A stretch of 47,488 nucleotides of DNA. It comes from a bacterium. GTDB taxonomy: Bacteria; Bacteroidota; Ignavibacteria; Ignavibacteriales; Melioribacteraceae. Positions 1 to 11,000 of this stretch are shown here, in pieces. The notes under the pieces were generated by a model. The model did not search any database, had not been told where the DNA came from, and saw only the letters and a list, made by a program, of their open reading frames with translations. Location of the stretch: positions 1 to 47,488 of the forward strand of contig DAHYUM010000002.1 in assembly GCA_027398005.1 (NCBI GenBank), given 5' to 3'. The position numbers were made by a program, and so were the translations under genes. Within the stretch, counting starts at the first letter, position 1, and each line of letters starts with the position of its first letter.

Positions 1-1
1 C

Positions 2-214
2 CTTTGTATTAAGGCCTGGGGCGAAAATCCTATTAATGCCCTCCTTTTAATTTCTTCATTTTATATAACAATGGTAACGGTACTGGCAGGAACTATTATA
101 CTTTTCGGCACTACATCCTTTATTAATGAGAAAAACAAGCATAAGCTGATGGCTGTTTCATTCATTCTGCTGGGGATTATTGGTATATTCCAGCTCGTAA
201 AGTCAGTCGTTTAG
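2..214 (+). CDS. C-terminal fragment of an integral membrane protein (5' end outside window)
   Basis: An open frame enters at base 2 and stops at TAG 212-214, giving about 70 residues. Two hydrophobic stretches are visible, roughly residues 13-40 and 51-70, separated by a short charged loop rich in Asn, Lys and His. This is typical of the last two helices of a polytopic membrane protein. The layout is compatible with the end of a LysE-like exporter, but I cannot name the family from this piece. It reads toward the tRNA cluster, and no clear terminator follows. The start lies upstream of the window. Confidence 0.5.
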   Translation, partial: LCIKAWGENPINALLLISSFYITMVTVLAGTIILFGTTSFINEKNKHKLMAVSFILLGIIGIFQLVKSVV

Positions 215-577
215 TATGACACAATGACAGAGAGGGGAAAGTAACCGGTATTGATTTGAATTTAAACTATTATATGGTGATTCCCAAGGACAAACAATAG
301 GGCACCCGGGTGGAATCCGGTATTATAATATAAAGTTATAAAGATTACAGGACGCAAATATGAGGGGGAGGCAGATAAATCGAAAGCATTATAGCGCCCC
401 CGAAATATCAGTCAAAAAATTTATACGGTATTAAGTTTAAAATATTTTGCAGGTAGAGTTGAAAAACCAGGCCGGTCGGTGTGCAAACCTTAAAGGGGAA
501 GCAGGGGTTGAAAGGGGAAATGGAGAAGAAAAGGGATTGAATATTTTGGTAATGATAAAAAAATCTTACAAAAATTC
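215..577. other. Non-coding stretch with no recognised gene
   Basis: These roughly 360 bases contain no convincing open frame on either strand. The best + strand candidate, from ATG 360, closes after about 24 codons. The stretch is purine-rich toward its right end, with several AAAGGGGAA-like runs around 490-530. A 10-base palindrome (CACCCGGGTG) lies at 303-312. I see no riboswitch or RNA gene I can name. It separates the upstream membrane protein gene from the tRNA promoter. Confidence 0.5.
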
Positions 578-608
578 TTGCTTTTTAAAGTAAAGGCGAT
601 TAAATTTC
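578..608 (+). promoter_or_regulatory. Putative promoter of the tRNA-Tyr/Gly/Thr cluster (Bacteroidota-like TTG-N20-TAnnTTTG)
   Basis: TTG at 578-580 is followed, after 20 bases, by TAAATTTC at 601-608. That matches seven of the eight positions of the Bacteroidota-type -7 element TAnnTTTG. The first tRNA base is at 640, so a short leader would precede tRNA-Tyr. The rpoD in this window is of the matching type. This is a pattern match only; no transcription start is known. Confidence 0.45.
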
Positions 609-639
609 AAGCTCGATTAAAAATGGTGTGGACTATTCT

Positions 640-726
640 GGGCGGACGCCGGAGTTGGAGAGCCGGGGCGGACTGTAAATCCGTTGGCAAACGCCTTTGG
701 GGGTTCGAATCCCTCGCCGCCCACCA
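640..726 (+). tRNA. tRNA-Tyr (anticodon GTA)
   Basis: The anticodon loop CTGTAAA places anticodon GTA at 675-677. The acceptor strand starts GGGCGG and pairs with the 3' end. The T arm has a TTCGAAT loop. The long variable arm makes this a class II tRNA, as expected for tyrosine. The 3' CCA is encoded at 724-726, unlike in the next two tRNA genes. It is the first gene of a tandem Tyr-Gly-Thr cluster that probably shares one transcript. Confidence 0.95.
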
Positions 727-745
727 AGTTCTTTTAAGATTGAAT

Positions 746-819
746 GCGGGAGTAACTCAGTTGGCTAGAGTCACAGCCTTCCAAGCTGTTGGTCGCGGGT
801 TCGAGTCCCGTCTCCCGCT
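746..819 (+). tRNA. tRNA-Gly (anticodon TCC)
   Basis: GCGGGAG at 746-752 pairs with CTCCCGC at 812-818. The anticodon loop CTTCCAA carries anticodon TCC at 780-782, and T73 is a usual glycine discriminator. CCA is not encoded. It lies 19 bases after tRNA-Tyr and 8 bases before tRNA-Thr, so the three are almost certainly processed from one precursor. Confidence 0.96.
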
Positions 820-827
820 CTATCAAT

Positions 828-900
<73 letters not shown>

Positions 901-916
901 CTCTTGCAAAAGTTTG

Positions 917-945
917 CAGCAGGCTAAATTGCCCGCTGTTTTTTT
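917..945 (+). terminator. Rho-independent terminator after the tRNA trio
   Basis: The arms 917-924 and 931-938 form an eight-base stem with one A/C mismatch around a six-base loop. Seven T residues follow at 939-945. It would end the Tyr-Gly-Thr transcript and separate it from rpmG. Confidence 0.75.
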
Positions 946-989
946 CTTATTCCTGTTATAATTTGATAAATATGAAATTTGGTGAATAA

Positions 990-1157
990 ATGGCTAAAGC
1001 AAAAAACATCAGAAGCACAATAATTCTTGAAAGCACTGCTAATACAGGATACAGATATTCAACCACAAAGAACAAAAGAAATCATCCTGCCCGAGTTGAA
1101 TTCAAAAAATACGATCCTGTAGTGAGAAAACACGTAGTATTTAAAGAGACGAAATAA
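990..1157 (+). CDS. rpmG: 50S ribosomal protein L33
   Basis: This 55-codon frame begins [16 protein letters not shown] and ends with the [16 protein letters not shown] pattern typical of L33, a small protein of the large ribosomal subunit near the E site. It has no cysteines, so it is the zinc-free (C-) form. A GGTGA sequence at 981-985 sits four bases before ATG 990. A TATAAT at 957-962 could be its -10 element, although no good -35 is visible. The stop is only two bases before tRNA-Trp, so rpmG, trpT, secE and nusG probably share a transcript. Confidence 0.95.
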   Translation: MAKAKNIRSTIILESTANTGYRYSTTKNKRNHPARVEFKKYDPVVRKHVVFKETK

Positions 1158-1159
1158 AT

Positions 1160-1232
<73 letters not shown>

Positions 1233-1254
1233 CTAACGAATTTTTGGTACAAGT

Positions 1255-1437
1255 ATGAAAGAGAAAATTTTAAATTACGTAAACGACATCTCCAAAGAGA
1301 TGAAGAAAGTTACTTGGCCTACCAGAGAAGAGCTTAAAGAATCAACCGCAATTGTGATTGTTCTTTGCCTTATTCTGGCACTTTTCACATACGTTATAGA
1401 CAGGTCAATTTCCCAAATTATTCAAGGGATTTTTTAA
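1255..1437 (+). CDS. secE: Preprotein translocase subunit SecE
   Basis: This 60-residue protein stabilises SecY in the SecYEG channel. It is the short single-helix form. An amphipathic N-terminal helix leads to the conserved V-T-W-P-T motif at residues 19-23, and one membrane helix follows at about residues 31-52. The Shine-Dalgarno sequence is weak. Its TAA stop (1435-1437) touches the nusG TTG start with no gap. The order trpT-secE-nusG-rplK is the standard one. Confidence 0.97.
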   Translation: MKEKILNYVNDISKEMKKVTWPTREELKESTAIVIVLCLILALFTYVIDRSISQIIQGIF

Positions 1438-1983
1438 TTGGAAAACCCGAACGCTAGATGGTATGTGGTTAGAACCTTTTCGGGGCACGAAAACAAGGTT
1501 AAGGGCTTAATCGACGCTGAACTGCGCGATAACGACGAGTTAAAAGCCCGCATCTTCGAAGTTCTCGTTCCCACCGAAAAAGTTTTTGAAGTGAAAGACG
1601 GAAAGAAGAAAACCAAGAAAAAGAATTTTTTCCCCGGTTATGTTCTTCTTTGCGCCGATCTTGATGTTAAAGTAAAAGATTTTATTGTAAACACTCCTTC
1701 CGTTATGGGTTTTTTGGGAACTCAAAATAACCCGAATCCTCTTCAGCCCGACGAAGTAAAAAGAATTGTAGGGCGCATCACACAGAACGACGATGTTGAA
1801 AGAACCGAAACTATTTTCCGCACAGGCGATTTCGTAAAGATTATAGACGGTCCGTTCAACAACTTCTCCGGCGTTATTCAGGAAGTAAACGAAGAAAAAA
1901 TGAAAATTAAGGTTATGGTTTCAATCTTCGGCAGAAAGACTCCGGTTGAAATTGATTTTGTTCAAGCAGAATTAGAAAAATAA
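1438..1983 (+). CDS. nusG: Transcription termination/antitermination factor NusG
   Basis: NusG binds the RNA polymerase clamp and links it to Rho or to ribosomal protein S10. The 181 residues show an NGN domain (about residues 7-110, starting with the WYVV strand and containing FFPGYVL) and a C-terminal KOW domain (about residues 125-180, with FRTGDFVKIIDGPF). The start is TTG directly abutting the secE stop. The next in-frame Met is far inside the NGN domain, so TTG is the only sensible start, and translation is probably coupled to secE. Confidence 0.97.
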   Translation: MENPNARWYVVRTFSGHENKVKGLIDAELRDNDELKARIFEVLVPTEKVFEVKDGKKKTKKKNFFPGYVLLCADLDVKVKDFIVNTPSVMGFLGTQNNPNPLQPDEVKRIVGRITQNDDVERTETIFRTGDFVKIIDGPFNNFSGVIQEVNEEKMKIKVMVSIFGRKTPVEIDFVQAELEK

Positions 1984-2004
1984 ATATAATTAGTAGGTTA
2001 AGCT

Positions 2005-2430
2005 ATGGCAAAGAAAATAGAAGGTTTTATTAAACTTCAGATCCCCGGCGGGGCAGCAAATCCTTCACCACCGGTTGGCCCAGCATTAGGCCAGAAAGGC
2101 GTTAACATTATGGAATTCTGTAAGCAGTTCAACGCCAGAACTTCCGATAAACAGGGATTGATTATTCCTGTTGTTATTACCGTATTCTCCGATAAATCAT
2201 TCACATTTATCACCAAGACCCCTCCAGCGGCAGTTCTTCTTAAGAAAGCGGCTAAGGTTGAAAGAGGTTCGGCTGAACCGAATAAAACCAAAGTTGCAAA
2301 GGTTACCAAAAGCCAGGTGAAAGAAATAGCTCAGTTGAAAATGCCCGATTTAAACGCGCACGATATTGAACACGCAATGAGTATGGTTGCCGGAACCGCA
2401 AGAAGCATGGGCTTCACCGTTGAAGACTAA
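2005..2430 (+). CDS. rplK: 50S ribosomal protein L11
   Basis: L11 shapes the GTPase-associated centre of the large subunit together with L10/L12 and is needed for factor action and RelA activation. The 141 residues match the usual length. The Pro- and Gly-rich N-terminal signature ([17 protein letters not shown], around residues 19-35) and the C-terminal RNA-binding domain are both present. It lies 21 bases after nusG and 18 bases before rplA, the normal order. Confidence 0.98.
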   Translation: MAKKIEGFIKLQIPGGAANPSPPVGPALGQKGVNIMEFCKQFNARTSDKQGLIIPVVITVFSDKSFTFITKTPPAAVLLKKAAKVERGSAEPNKTKVAKVTKSQVKEIAQLKMPDLNAHDIEHAMSMVAGTARSMGFTVED

Positions 2431-2448
2431 TTTTAAGGGTAAAAGAAA

Positions 2449-3144
2449 ATGAAAGTAACTAAAAGAACAAAGAATATTATAATCGATAAAGAAAAAGAAT
2501 TCTCATTAGCCGAAGCTGTTAAGAAGTTAAAAGAAGTCAGCAAAGTTAAGTTTGATGAATCCCTCGATTGCGCTATCCGTTTAGGCGTAGACCCGCGCCA
2601 TGCCGACCAGATGGTTAGAGGAACCGTTTCTCTTCCTCACGGTACAGGCAAGCAGGTTTCCGTTCTTGTTATTGCTAAAGGCAACCTTGCCGAAGATGCT
2701 CTTAAAGCAGGCGCCGAATACGCAGGATACGAAGAATATATCGAAAAAATTAAAGGCGGTTGGGCTGATATCGATGTTATTATCGCTACCCCCGATACTA
2801 TGGCGGAAGTTGGTAAATTAGGGCGCGTTCTCGGTCCTAAAGGTTTAATGCCCAATCCTAAAAGCGGCACCGTTACAACCGATGTGGCAAAAGCAGTTAA
2901 GGAAGTTAAAGCGGGTAAAATCGAATTCCGCGTTGAAAAAGCGGGTATCGTTCACACAACATTGGGCAAATTATCTTTTACCGAAGACCAGTTGATTGAA
3001 AACGCACAGGCTTTCTTACAGACCATTATTAAGCTTAAACCTTCTTCGGCCAAAGGCACATACGTTAAGAGCTTGTATCTTTCAAGCACAATGGGCCCGG
3101 GCCTTAAGATTAATAAGGACGAAACTGTATTTGTTACAAAGTAA
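2449..3144 (+). CDS. rplA: 50S ribosomal protein L1
   Basis: L1 forms the mobile stalk that moves deacylated tRNA out of the E site. In many bacteria it also represses its own L11-L1 message. The 231-residue length is standard, and the conserved [14 protein letters not shown] segment is present at about residues 126-139. It follows rplK closely. A 73-base gap separates it from rplJ. I saw no clear L1-binding mimic in the leader. Confidence 0.98.
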   Translation: MKVTKRTKNIIIDKEKEFSLAEAVKKLKEVSKVKFDESLDCAIRLGVDPRHADQMVRGTVSLPHGTGKQVSVLVIAKGNLAEDALKAGAEYAGYEEYIEKIKGGWADIDVIIATPDTMAEVGKLGRVLGPKGLMPNPKSGTVTTDVAKAVKEVKAGKIEFRVEKAGIVHTTLGKLSFTEDQLIENAQAFLQTIIKLKPSSAKGTYVKSLYLSSTMGPGLKINKDETVFVTK

Positions 3145-3217
3145 TTTAAAAAGAATTTACGCACTCAACATAAATGCTTCTAAAATAATAAATATCTGTT
3201 AACTGTACAGGTGAAAG

Positions 3218-3739
3218 ATGAATCGTAGTGAAAAAGAAGAAATAATTGGGCAGGTGAAAGAGCTGGTGGCAGGCGCTTCTGCTATATTCCTTGTGGATTA
3301 CGCAGGGGTAAACGTAGAAGACATTAACAAGCTTAGAGCCAGTTTCAGAAAAGAAGGCGTTACGTATAAAGTTGTTAAGAATACTTTTTTCAAGAAAGCT
3401 ATAGCCAGCTTAGGCAAATATGAAAAACTCAATGATAATCTTGTTGGAATGATTGGTATTGCCTTTGCCGATGAAAACTATATTGCTCCGGCTAAAATCA
3501 TTAAGAAATATTTCGATGAAAAGCAGAAATTCGTATTCAAAGGATGCTACATCGAAAACGAGTATTTCGACGCAAGCAAGCTTAACGTAATTGCTTCAAT
3601 GCCTACAAAAGAAGAAATTATTGCCGGTATTATCGGCAGTGTTGCAGCTCCAGCATCCGGTATTGTCGGTTCTATCAACGCCGTTATGAGAGATCTCGTC
3701 AGCGTAATTGATCAGATAAGCAAGAAAGAAGCTGCATAA
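3218..3739 (+). CDS. rplJ: 50S ribosomal protein L10
   Basis: L10 is the base of the flexible stalk: it binds 23S rRNA next to L11 and holds L12 dimers on its C-terminal helix. The 173 residues include the usual N-terminal globular domain with FLVDYAGV near residue 27. The C-terminal helix ends in LVSVIDQISKKEAA. The upstream gap of 73 bases is short for a long L10 leader of the gamma-proteobacterial kind. Confidence 0.97.
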   Translation: MNRSEKEEIIGQVKELVAGASAIFLVDYAGVNVEDINKLRASFRKEGVTYKVVKNTFFKKAIASLGKYEKLNDNLVGMIGIAFADENYIAPAKIIKKYFDEKQKFVFKGCYIENEYFDASKLNVIASMPTKEEIIAGIIGSVAAPASGIVGSINAVMRDLVSVIDQISKKEAA

Positions 3740-3780
3740 ATATTTTGAAGAAAAATAATTATAAGAAGGAGATATAAAAA

Positions 3781-4161
3781 ATGTCAGAGAAAATTGCAGA
3801 ATTAGTAGAGAAAATCAAAGCATTAACCCTGGTTGAAGCTTCTGAATTAAAGAAAGCATTAGAAGATGAATTCGGCGTTACCGCTGCCGCTCCTGTTATG
3901 ATGGCTGGCGCAGGTGCCGGTGCTGCTGCTGCAGCTCCTGTTGAAGAAAAAACAGAATTCGACGTTATTCTTAAAGCCGCAGGCGAAAAGAAAATTAACG
4001 TTATTAAAGTTGTTCGCGCGCATACAGGCTTAGGTCTTAAAGAAGCCAAAGATTTAGTTGACGGCGCTCCTAAACCAGTTAAAGAAGCTGTTTCTAAAGA
4101 CGAATGTGAAAAAATAAAGAAAGAATTAGAAGAAGCAGGCGCAACTGTAGAAATCAAGTAA
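3781..4161 (+). CDS. rplL: 50S ribosomal protein L7/L12
   Basis: L7/L12 is the multi-copy stalk protein that recruits translation factors. The 126 residues comprise an N-terminal dimerisation region, an Ala- and Gly-rich hinge at about residues 35-54, and the conserved C-terminal domain with [17 protein letters not shown] strong AAGGAG ribosome binding site lies before ATG 3781, fitting its need for more copies than L10. A terminator-like hairpin follows before rpoB. Confidence 0.98.
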   Translation: MSEKIAELVEKIKALTLVEASELKKALEDEFGVTAAAPVMMAGAGAGAAAAAPVEEKTEFDVILKAAGEKKINVIKVVRAHTGLGLKEAKDLVDGAPKPVKEAVSKDECEKIKKELEEAGATVEIK

Positions 4162-4199
4162 TTGATTTTACGAAACGAACAAATATAGAATATTACTAA

Positions 4200-4235
4200 A
4201 GTGGTAAGACGGTGAAATACGTCTTACCGCTTTTT
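4200..4235 (+). terminator. Terminator/attenuator between rplL and rpoB
   Basis: Arms 4200-4211 and 4220-4231 form a 12-bp stem with one T-G wobble and an eight-base loop, followed by TTTTT at 4231-4235. It lies in the 130-base rplL-rpoB gap. Partial termination here is a known way of making far more L12 than RNA polymerase. I see no convincing separate rpoB promoter after it, so read-through is likely needed. Confidence 0.8.
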
Positions 4236-4291
4236 ATTACATTTTGGATAAATAATCGAGTTCCATACTCAAATAGAATTGGAGGTTTAGG

Positions 4292-7200
4292 TTGGAAAAG
4301 TTAAAAACTAACAAACAGAATAATCGAATTACTTTCTCTTCGATTAGTCCAGCCATTAAAGTTCCTGATTTGTTGAATATTCAAGTTGAGTCATTTGAAG
4401 AATTTTTACAGTTGAAAACCCCTCCTTCAAAAAGAACAAATACTGGATTGCAGTCAGTTTTTACCACTAATTTCCCTATTCTTGATAATAAAGAATTTTA
4501 CAGACTTGATTTTATTGATTATAACATTGAAAAACCCCGTTTTTCCATCCAGGAATGTGAAGAAAGAGGTTTAACATTTTCTGCCCCTTTGAAAGCCAAA
4601 TTAAGATTATCCACACGCGACGATGAAACAGGCGAATACGTTAATTCCGTTGAGCAGGAAGTTTATTTAGGAAACCTTCCTTTTATGACCGAAAGGGGTA
4701 CTTTTATTATTAATGGCGCTGAGCGCGTTATTGTAACTCAGCTTCACCGCTCGCCGGGCGTTGCCTTCGGGCAGACCGTGCATCCAAACGGAACACCCAT
4801 TTATTCAGCCAGAATTATTCCTTTCAAAGGCTCGTGGGTGGAATTTGCTACAGACATTAACAACGTTTTATTCGTATATATTGACCGAAGAAAGAAATTC
4901 CCTTCCACTACTCTGTTAAGAGCCCTCGGGTTTGAACAGGATGTGGAAATTTTAAATTTATTCAATCTGATTGATGTTGTTCCGGTTAAAGCCCTTGATG
5001 TTGACAAGCATACCGGACGTATTGCCGCCGCCGATGTTATTGATATGCAGACCGGTGAAATTTATGTTGCCAAGGATGGCGAACTTACAGAAGAAGTTAT
5101 TGACAATATTAAGCATTCTACATTAACTTCAGTTCAGTTAATCAGTTTCGAAACCACTGTCGAACAAGACTTAGTTATAAATACATTACGCAAAGACACA
5201 TCCAAAACTAAAGAAGAAGCTTTATTCTCTATTTACCGTCAGCTCCGTTCAAGTGAAGCACCCGATGCCGAAACCGCTTACGGCCTTATTGATAAACTCT
5301 TCTTCAACGATAAACGATACGATTTAGGCGAAGTTGGACGCTTTAGAATAAACGATAAATTAAATCTTGATATTCCCGAGGAAGTTAGGGTTCTTACAAA
5401 AGAAGATATTATTGCCATTATGAAGTATTTAATTCTTCTTAAGAACGGCAACGTAAACGTGGATGATATCGATCACCTCGGTAATAGAAGAGTGCGCACA
5501 GTTGGCGAACAGATTATGCAGCAGTATAACGTAGGCCTTGCCAGAATGGCGCGTACTATTAAAGAAAGAATGAACATGCGCGATAACGAGAATATGCAGC
5601 CTCAGGACCTCGTGAACGCGAGAACAATAAGCAGTGTTATAAATGCATTTTTCGGTACAAACCAGCTTTCGCAGTTTATGGACCAGACCAACCCTCTTTC
5701 CGAGCTTACTCATAAGAGAAGGATTTCGGCTTTAGGACCGGGCGGTCTTACACGCGAAAGAGCCGGTTTCGAAGTGCGAGACGTTCACCATTCGCATTAC
5801 GGACGTCTTTGCCCCATCGAAACACCCGAAGGTCCGAACATTGGTCTTATTTCGTCCCTTACCATTTTTGCGCGCGTTAACCAGTACGGATTTTTAGAAA
5901 CTCCTTACAGAAAAGTGAAAGACGGCAAGGTTACTAGCCATGTCGATTTCTTAAGCGCCGACCAGGAAGACGAGTTCACAATAGGACAGGCAAATGCTCC
6001 AATAGACGAACAGGGAAGATTCCTTGCAGACAGAGTAAAATGCCGTATGAGAGGGGAATTCCCCGTAGTGCCTCCATCGCAGGTGCACTATATGGACGTA
6101 GCCCCGGCACAGATTGTAAGCGCCGCGGCCGCCTTAATCCCTTTCCTCGAGCATGACGATGCTAACCGCGCCCTGATGGGTTCGAACATGCAGCGCCAGG
6201 CGGTTCCATTAATGGTTACCGAAGCTCCTATTGTGGGTACAGGCATGGAACAGAAGATTGCCAGGGATTCACGCTCGATGATTGTTGCCGAAGAAAACGG
6301 CGTTGTTGAATTTGCAGACGCTAAAAGAATTATTGTTAAATACGAAGTTGAAGAATCGAACGACGAAACACTCGTATCGTTCGATGACGAAAGAAAAGTT
6401 GAATATGTATTAAATAAATTTGCCGGCACAAACCAGGAAACCTGCTTCAACCAGAAACCGGTTGTTAAAGCGGGACAGAAACTTAAGAAAGGCGATGTGC
6501 TTGCAGACGGTCCTTCTATAGATAAAGGGGAGCTCGCATTAGGAAAAAATATTTCCGTTGCGTTCATGCCCTGGCGCGGTTACAACTTTGAAGATGCTAT
6601 TGTATTAAGCGAAAAGCTTGTTGCATCGGATACATTCACCTCTCTCCACATTGAAGAATTTGAACTTCAGGTTAGGGAAACAAAGAGAGGCGAGGAAGAA
6701 CTTACACGCGATATTCCCAACGTTAGCGAAGAAGCTACAAAAGACCTTGACGAAAACGGTATCGTACGCGAAGGCGCTGAAGTTAAGGAAGGGGATATTC
6801 TTATTGGTAAGATTACTCCTAAAGGCGAAACCGATCCTACCCCCGAGGAAAAACTCCTTAAAGCTATATTCGGGGATAAAGCAGGCGACGTGAAAGATGC
6901 TTCGCTTAAGGCGCCTCCCGGGCTTAAAGGAATCGTTATTAAAACAAGATTATTCAGCCGCAAGAGAAAAGATGCCGACGCCAAAAAGATCGAAAAGAAA
7001 CTTATGGACCAGGCAGAAAACACATACAAGAGCACAAGGGATAAATTGTATACTAAGCTTGCAGAAAAGCTTAACAAAATTTGCCTTGGCAAAACAACCA
7101 CCGGAATAAGGGATATTGACGGAAGCGTTGTTCTTAGAAGCGGTTCGGTTATTAAAGAAACCACTTTCTCTTCTATGGAAGACCTTGCAAGGCTCGATTA

Positions 7201-8071
7201 TACACAGGATTGGTTCGATGGAAGAAAAGCCAACGAATTAATTAAGGCATTATATAATAACTTCTTTGTTGTTCTTACCGAATGCGAAGAAGATTTCAAA
7301 CGCGAAAAACTTAAAATTCAGAGCGGCGACGAGCTTCCTCCGGGAATCGTTCAGCTTGCTAAAGTATATGTAGCCAAAAAACGCAAAATTCAGGTGGGCG
7401 ATAAGATGGCGGGACGCCACGGTAACAAAGGTGTTGTGGCAAAAATTGTTCCGGTTGAAGATATGCCTTACCATGAAGACGGCACTCCGGTTGATATTGT
7501 TCTCAACCCGTTAGGCGTGCCTTCGCGTATGAACCTTGGACAGCTTTATGAAACAGCTTTAGGATGGGTTGGCAAACTTCTCGGCGTTAAGTTCGAAACT
7601 CCTATTTTCGACGGCGCAAAATTTGAAGATGTTGACGAATGGTTGAACAAAGCCAACTTAAACCCGGGCAGCAAAACCTGGCTATACAACGGCCGTACCG
7701 GTGAAAAATTCCATCAGAAGGTTACATGCGGCTACATTTACATGCTTAAATTAGGCCATATGGTTGACGATAAAATTCACGCCCGTTCCATTGGGCCATA
7801 CTCTTTAATCACTCAGCAGCCTCTCGGCGGTAAAGCCCAGTTCGGCGGCCAGCGATTTGGAGAAATGGAAGTTTGGGCCCTTGAAGGGTACGGCGCTTCT
7901 CACGTTCTTCAGGAAATTTTAACCGTTAAAAGCGATGACGTTTCCGGCAGAGCCAAAATTTATGAAGCCATCGTTAAAGGGGAAAATCTCCCTGAACCAA
8001 ACTTGCCCGAAGCATTTAATGTTATGATTAAAGAACTTCAAGGCCTTGGGCTTGATATTAAAATTAACTAA
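4292..8071 (+). CDS. rpoB: DNA-directed RNA polymerase subunit beta
   Basis: The beta subunit of 1259 residues forms half of the polymerase active-site cleft. The rifampicin pocket starts near residue 455 and keeps the Asp, His and Ser residues whose change gives resistance, so the enzyme is predicted to be sensitive. GNKGVV- and [19 protein letters not shown]-type catalytic and C-terminal segments are present. The start is TTG at 4292, chosen because GGAGG (4281-4285) lies six bases upstream and the frame begins [10 protein letters not shown]. It is followed by rpoC after 23 bases. Confidence 0.98.
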   Translation: MEKLKTNKQNNRITFSSISPAIKVPDLLNIQVESFEEFLQLKTPPSKRTNTGLQSVFTTNFPILDNKEFYRLDFIDYNIEKPRFSIQECEERGLTFSAPLKAKLRLSTRDDETGEYVNSVEQEVYLGNLPFMTERGTFIINGAERVIVTQLHRSPGVAFGQTVHPNGTPIYSARIIPFKGSWVEFATDINNVLFVYIDRRKKFPSTTLLRALGFEQDVEILNLFNLIDVVPVKALDVDKHTGRIAAADVIDMQTGEIYVAKDGELTEEVIDNIKHSTLTSVQLISFETTVEQDLVINTLRKDTSKTKEEALFSIYRQLRSSEAPDAETAYGLIDKLFFNDKRYDLGEVGRFRINDKLNLDIPEEVRVLTKEDIIAIMKYLILLKNGNVNVDDIDHLGNRRVRTVGEQIMQQYNVGLARMARTIKERMNMRDNENMQPQDLVNARTISSVINAFFGTNQLSQFMDQTNPLSELTHKRRISALGPGGLTRERAGFEVRDVHHSHYGRLCPIETPEGPNIGLISSLTIFARVNQYGFLETPYRKVKDGKVTSHVDFLSADQEDEFTIGQANAPIDEQGRFLADRVKCRMRGEFPVVPPSQVHYMDVAPAQIVSAAAALIPFLEHDDANRALMGSNMQRQAVPLMVTEAPIVGTGMEQKIARDSRSMIVAEENGVVEFADAKRIIVKYEVEESNDETLVSFDDERKVEYVLNKFAGTNQETCFNQKPVVKAGQKLKKGDVLADGPSIDKGELALGKNISVAFMPWRGYNFEDAIVLSEKLVASDTFTSLHIEEFELQVRETKRGEEELTRDIPNVSEEATKDLDENGIVREGAEVKEGDILIGKITPKGETDPTPEEKLLKAIFGDKAGDVKDASLKAPPGLKGIVIKTRLFSRKRKDADAKKIEKKLMDQAENTYKSTRDKLYTKLAEKLNKICLGKTTTGIRDIDGSVVLRSGSVIKETTFSSMEDLARLDYTQDWFDGRKANELIKALYNNFFVVLTECEEDFKREKLKIQSGDELPPGIVQLAKVYVAKKRKIQVGDKMAGRHGNKGVVAKIVPVEDMPYHEDGTPVDIVLNPLGVPSRMNLGQLYETALGWVGKLLGVKFETPIFDGAKFEDVDEWLNKANLNPGSKTWLYNGRTGEKFHQKVTCGYIYMLKLGHMVDDKIHARSIGPYSLITQQPLGGKAQFGGQRFGEMEVWALEGYGASHVLQEILTVKSDDVSGRAKIYEAIVKGENLPEPNLPEAFNVMIKELQGLGLDIKIN

Positions 8072-8094
8072 TTAAAATTGTTTTGGAGAATGAC

Positions 8095-11000
8095 ATGAGA
8101 GTCAAAACTCAAGAAAAACAAATAAAACAAATAGATAAGCTTACTATCAGCTTAGCTAGTCCCGATGATATTTTGTCAAGATCGCATGGCGAGGTCACAA
8201 AGCCCGAAACAATAAATTACCGCTCTTTCAGACCCGAAAAAGATGGCTTATTCTGCGAGAAAATTTTCGGTCCCGTTAAGGACTGGGAATGCGCCTGCGG
8301 AAAATATAAAGGTATACGTTACAAAGGTATTGTGTGCGACCGCTGCGGTGTTGAAGTTACTCTTAAAAGCGTACGCCGCGAAAGAATGGGGCACATTTCA
8401 CTCGCTGTTCCCGTTGTTCACATCTGGTTTTTCAAAGCCCTTCCTTCCAAAATAGGAAACATTATCGGGCTTACTACCAAAGAGCTTGAAAAGGTTATTT
8501 ATTACGAATCGTATGTGGTTATCAATCCGGGTCCAACCGGACTTCAGAAACTAGATCTTATTTCGGAAGATCAGTATTTCGAAATTCTCAATTCTCTTCC
8601 TCACGATAACGATTCGCTTGACGATACAGATCCGAAAAAATTTCTTGCCAAAATTGGCGGCGACGGTATTAAGGAACTTCTTAAGAATACCGATATTGAA
8701 AACACATTCCTTGCCCTGAAGGCACAGCTTGCGGTTGAAACTTCTCAGCAGAAGAGGGCCGACCTTCTTAAGCGCCTTAGGGTTCTCGAATCGTTCCGCG
8801 AATACGAAGGCAAGGTTCCAAACAAACCCGAATGGATGGTATTAAGCGTTATTCCTGTTATTCCCCCCGAATTAAGGCCTCTCGTTCCTTTGGAAGGAGG
8901 ACGTTTCGCTACATCCGATCTTAACGACTTGTACCGCAGGGTTATCATACGCAATAACCGTTTAAAAAGATTAATAGATATTAAAGCTCCCGAAGTAATC
9001 TTGCGCAACGAAAAGAGAATGCTTCAGGAAGCAGTTGATGCTTTGTTCGATAATTCGAGAAGAGCAAGCGCAGTACGCAGCGACGGCAACAGGCCCCTCA
9101 AATCCTTAAGCGATATGCTTAAAGGAAAACAGGGACGTTTCCGTCAGAACCTTTTAGGTAAACGCGTCGATTATTCAGGCCGTTCGGTAATTGTTGTAGG
9201 CCCCGAATTGAAACTGCACCAGTGCGGTCTGCCTAAAGATATGGCTGTTGAATTATTCAAACCTTTTATCATCCGCAAGTTAATTGAAAGAGGATATTAC
9301 AAAACAGTTAAAAGCGCCCGCAAGGCAGTTGACAGAAAAGACCCGATGATTTGGGACATTCTCGAAAAGCTTATTGATGGGCATCCAATAATGCTCAACC
9401 GCGCACCTACTCTTCACAGGTTAGGTATTCAGGCATTCCAGCCGTTATTGATTGACGGTAAAGCCATTCAGCTTCACCCGATGGTTTGTACTGCGTTCAA
9501 CGCGGATTTTGATGGCGACCAGATGGCGGTTCACGTTCCGCTTTCTTATGAAGCGCAGCTTGAAGCATCTATCTTGATGTTAAGCAGTCATAATATTTTG
9601 TCGCCGCAAAACGGTTTACCGATCGTTCTTCCATCTCAGGATATAGTTCTTGGCCTTTATTATCTAACGAAAGTTAAAGCGAACGCAAAAGGCGAAGGAA
9701 AAATCTTCGGCGATGAAAGAGAAGTTATTATTGCTTACAATTCGAGAACCGTTGAACTTCATACTAAAATTAAAGTTAAGGTCGACGGCAAATTTATTGA
9801 AACAACAGTAGGCCGCATAATCTTTAATAAGATTGTACCTAAAGAAATGGGGTACATTAACGAAGTTCTTGTAAAGAAAATTTTCAGCGGTCTTATTTAT
9901 AAAATGTTTATTAAGCTGGGCAACGTAGTAACGGCAAAATTCCTTGATGATTTAAAGGACCTTGGCTACCGCTACGCTACAGCAGCAGGTATATCAATCA
10001 GCTTCAGCGATATGATTGTACCGGATGAAAAAGTAAAACTTATTGAAGATTCGAATAAAAAAGTATCGGAAGTATTAAGCGAGCACGAACAGGGTCTTAT
10101 TACCGATGCCGAACGCTACAACAAAATTATAGACGTTTGGACTCATACCACAAACAACGTGGCCCGTTCGCTTATGGACCGTCTTAAAACAGACCAGGCA
10201 GGTTTCAACTCGCTTCATATGATGGTTGACTCGGGCGCGAGAGGTTCTCAGGAACAGGTACGCCAGCTTGCAGGTATGCGCGGTCTTATGATGAAACCTC
10301 AGAAGAGCTTAACCGGCCAGTCGGGCGAAATTATTGAAAACCCGATTGTTGCTAACTTTAAGGAAGGCCTTTCGGTATTAGAGTACTTCATCTCAACACA
10401 CGGCGCGCGTAAAGGTCTTGCCGATACCGCGTTGAAAACGGCGGATGCCGGTTATCTTACAAGAAGGCTTTGCGACGTTGCGCAGGACGTAATTATTTCG
10501 GAAATAGACTGCGGAACAATCAGAGGCGTTAACGTAACTGCACTTAAGGATGCAGAGCTTGAAAGAGAGCCGCTTGCAGAACGAATCATCGGACGCGTAT
10601 CGCAGGAAGATATTTACGATCCGAGAAACGATGAAATTATTGTTGAAGCAGGCGATCTTATTGATGAAGAGAAAGCAGAAAGAATTGACGAAGCCACAAT
10701 CGAATCGGTAAAGATTAGAACAGTATTAACATGCGAATCGAAACGGGGCGTTTGCGCAAAATGCTACGGCCGCAACCTTACAACAGGCAAGCTTGTTGAA
10801 ATAGGCGAAGCAGTTGGTATTATTGCCGCGCAGTCAATTGGCGAACCTGGTACACAGCTTACATTAAGAACATTCCACTTGGGCGGTACTTCATCGCGTA
10901 TTGCGTCACAGTCGCAGGTAGAATCGAACGTTCCCGGTACGGTCCGTTTTGAAAAACTTAACTTTGTTGAAAAGACCGATTTCTTCGGCAAGGTTAAAGT

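Noticed and set aside
303-312. Palindrome CACCCGGGTG as an operator
   Set aside because: It is a single ten-base palindrome with no promoter or gene context, and it can occur by chance.
6667-7164. 165-codon open frame on the - strand across rpoB
   Set aside because: It is a mirror of the rpoB coding frame, rich in Ser and Leu, with no motif or ribosome binding site.
8083-8094. TTG start four codons upstream in rpoC
   Set aside because: The GGAG ribosome binding site overlaps this codon and is correctly spaced for ATG 8095.
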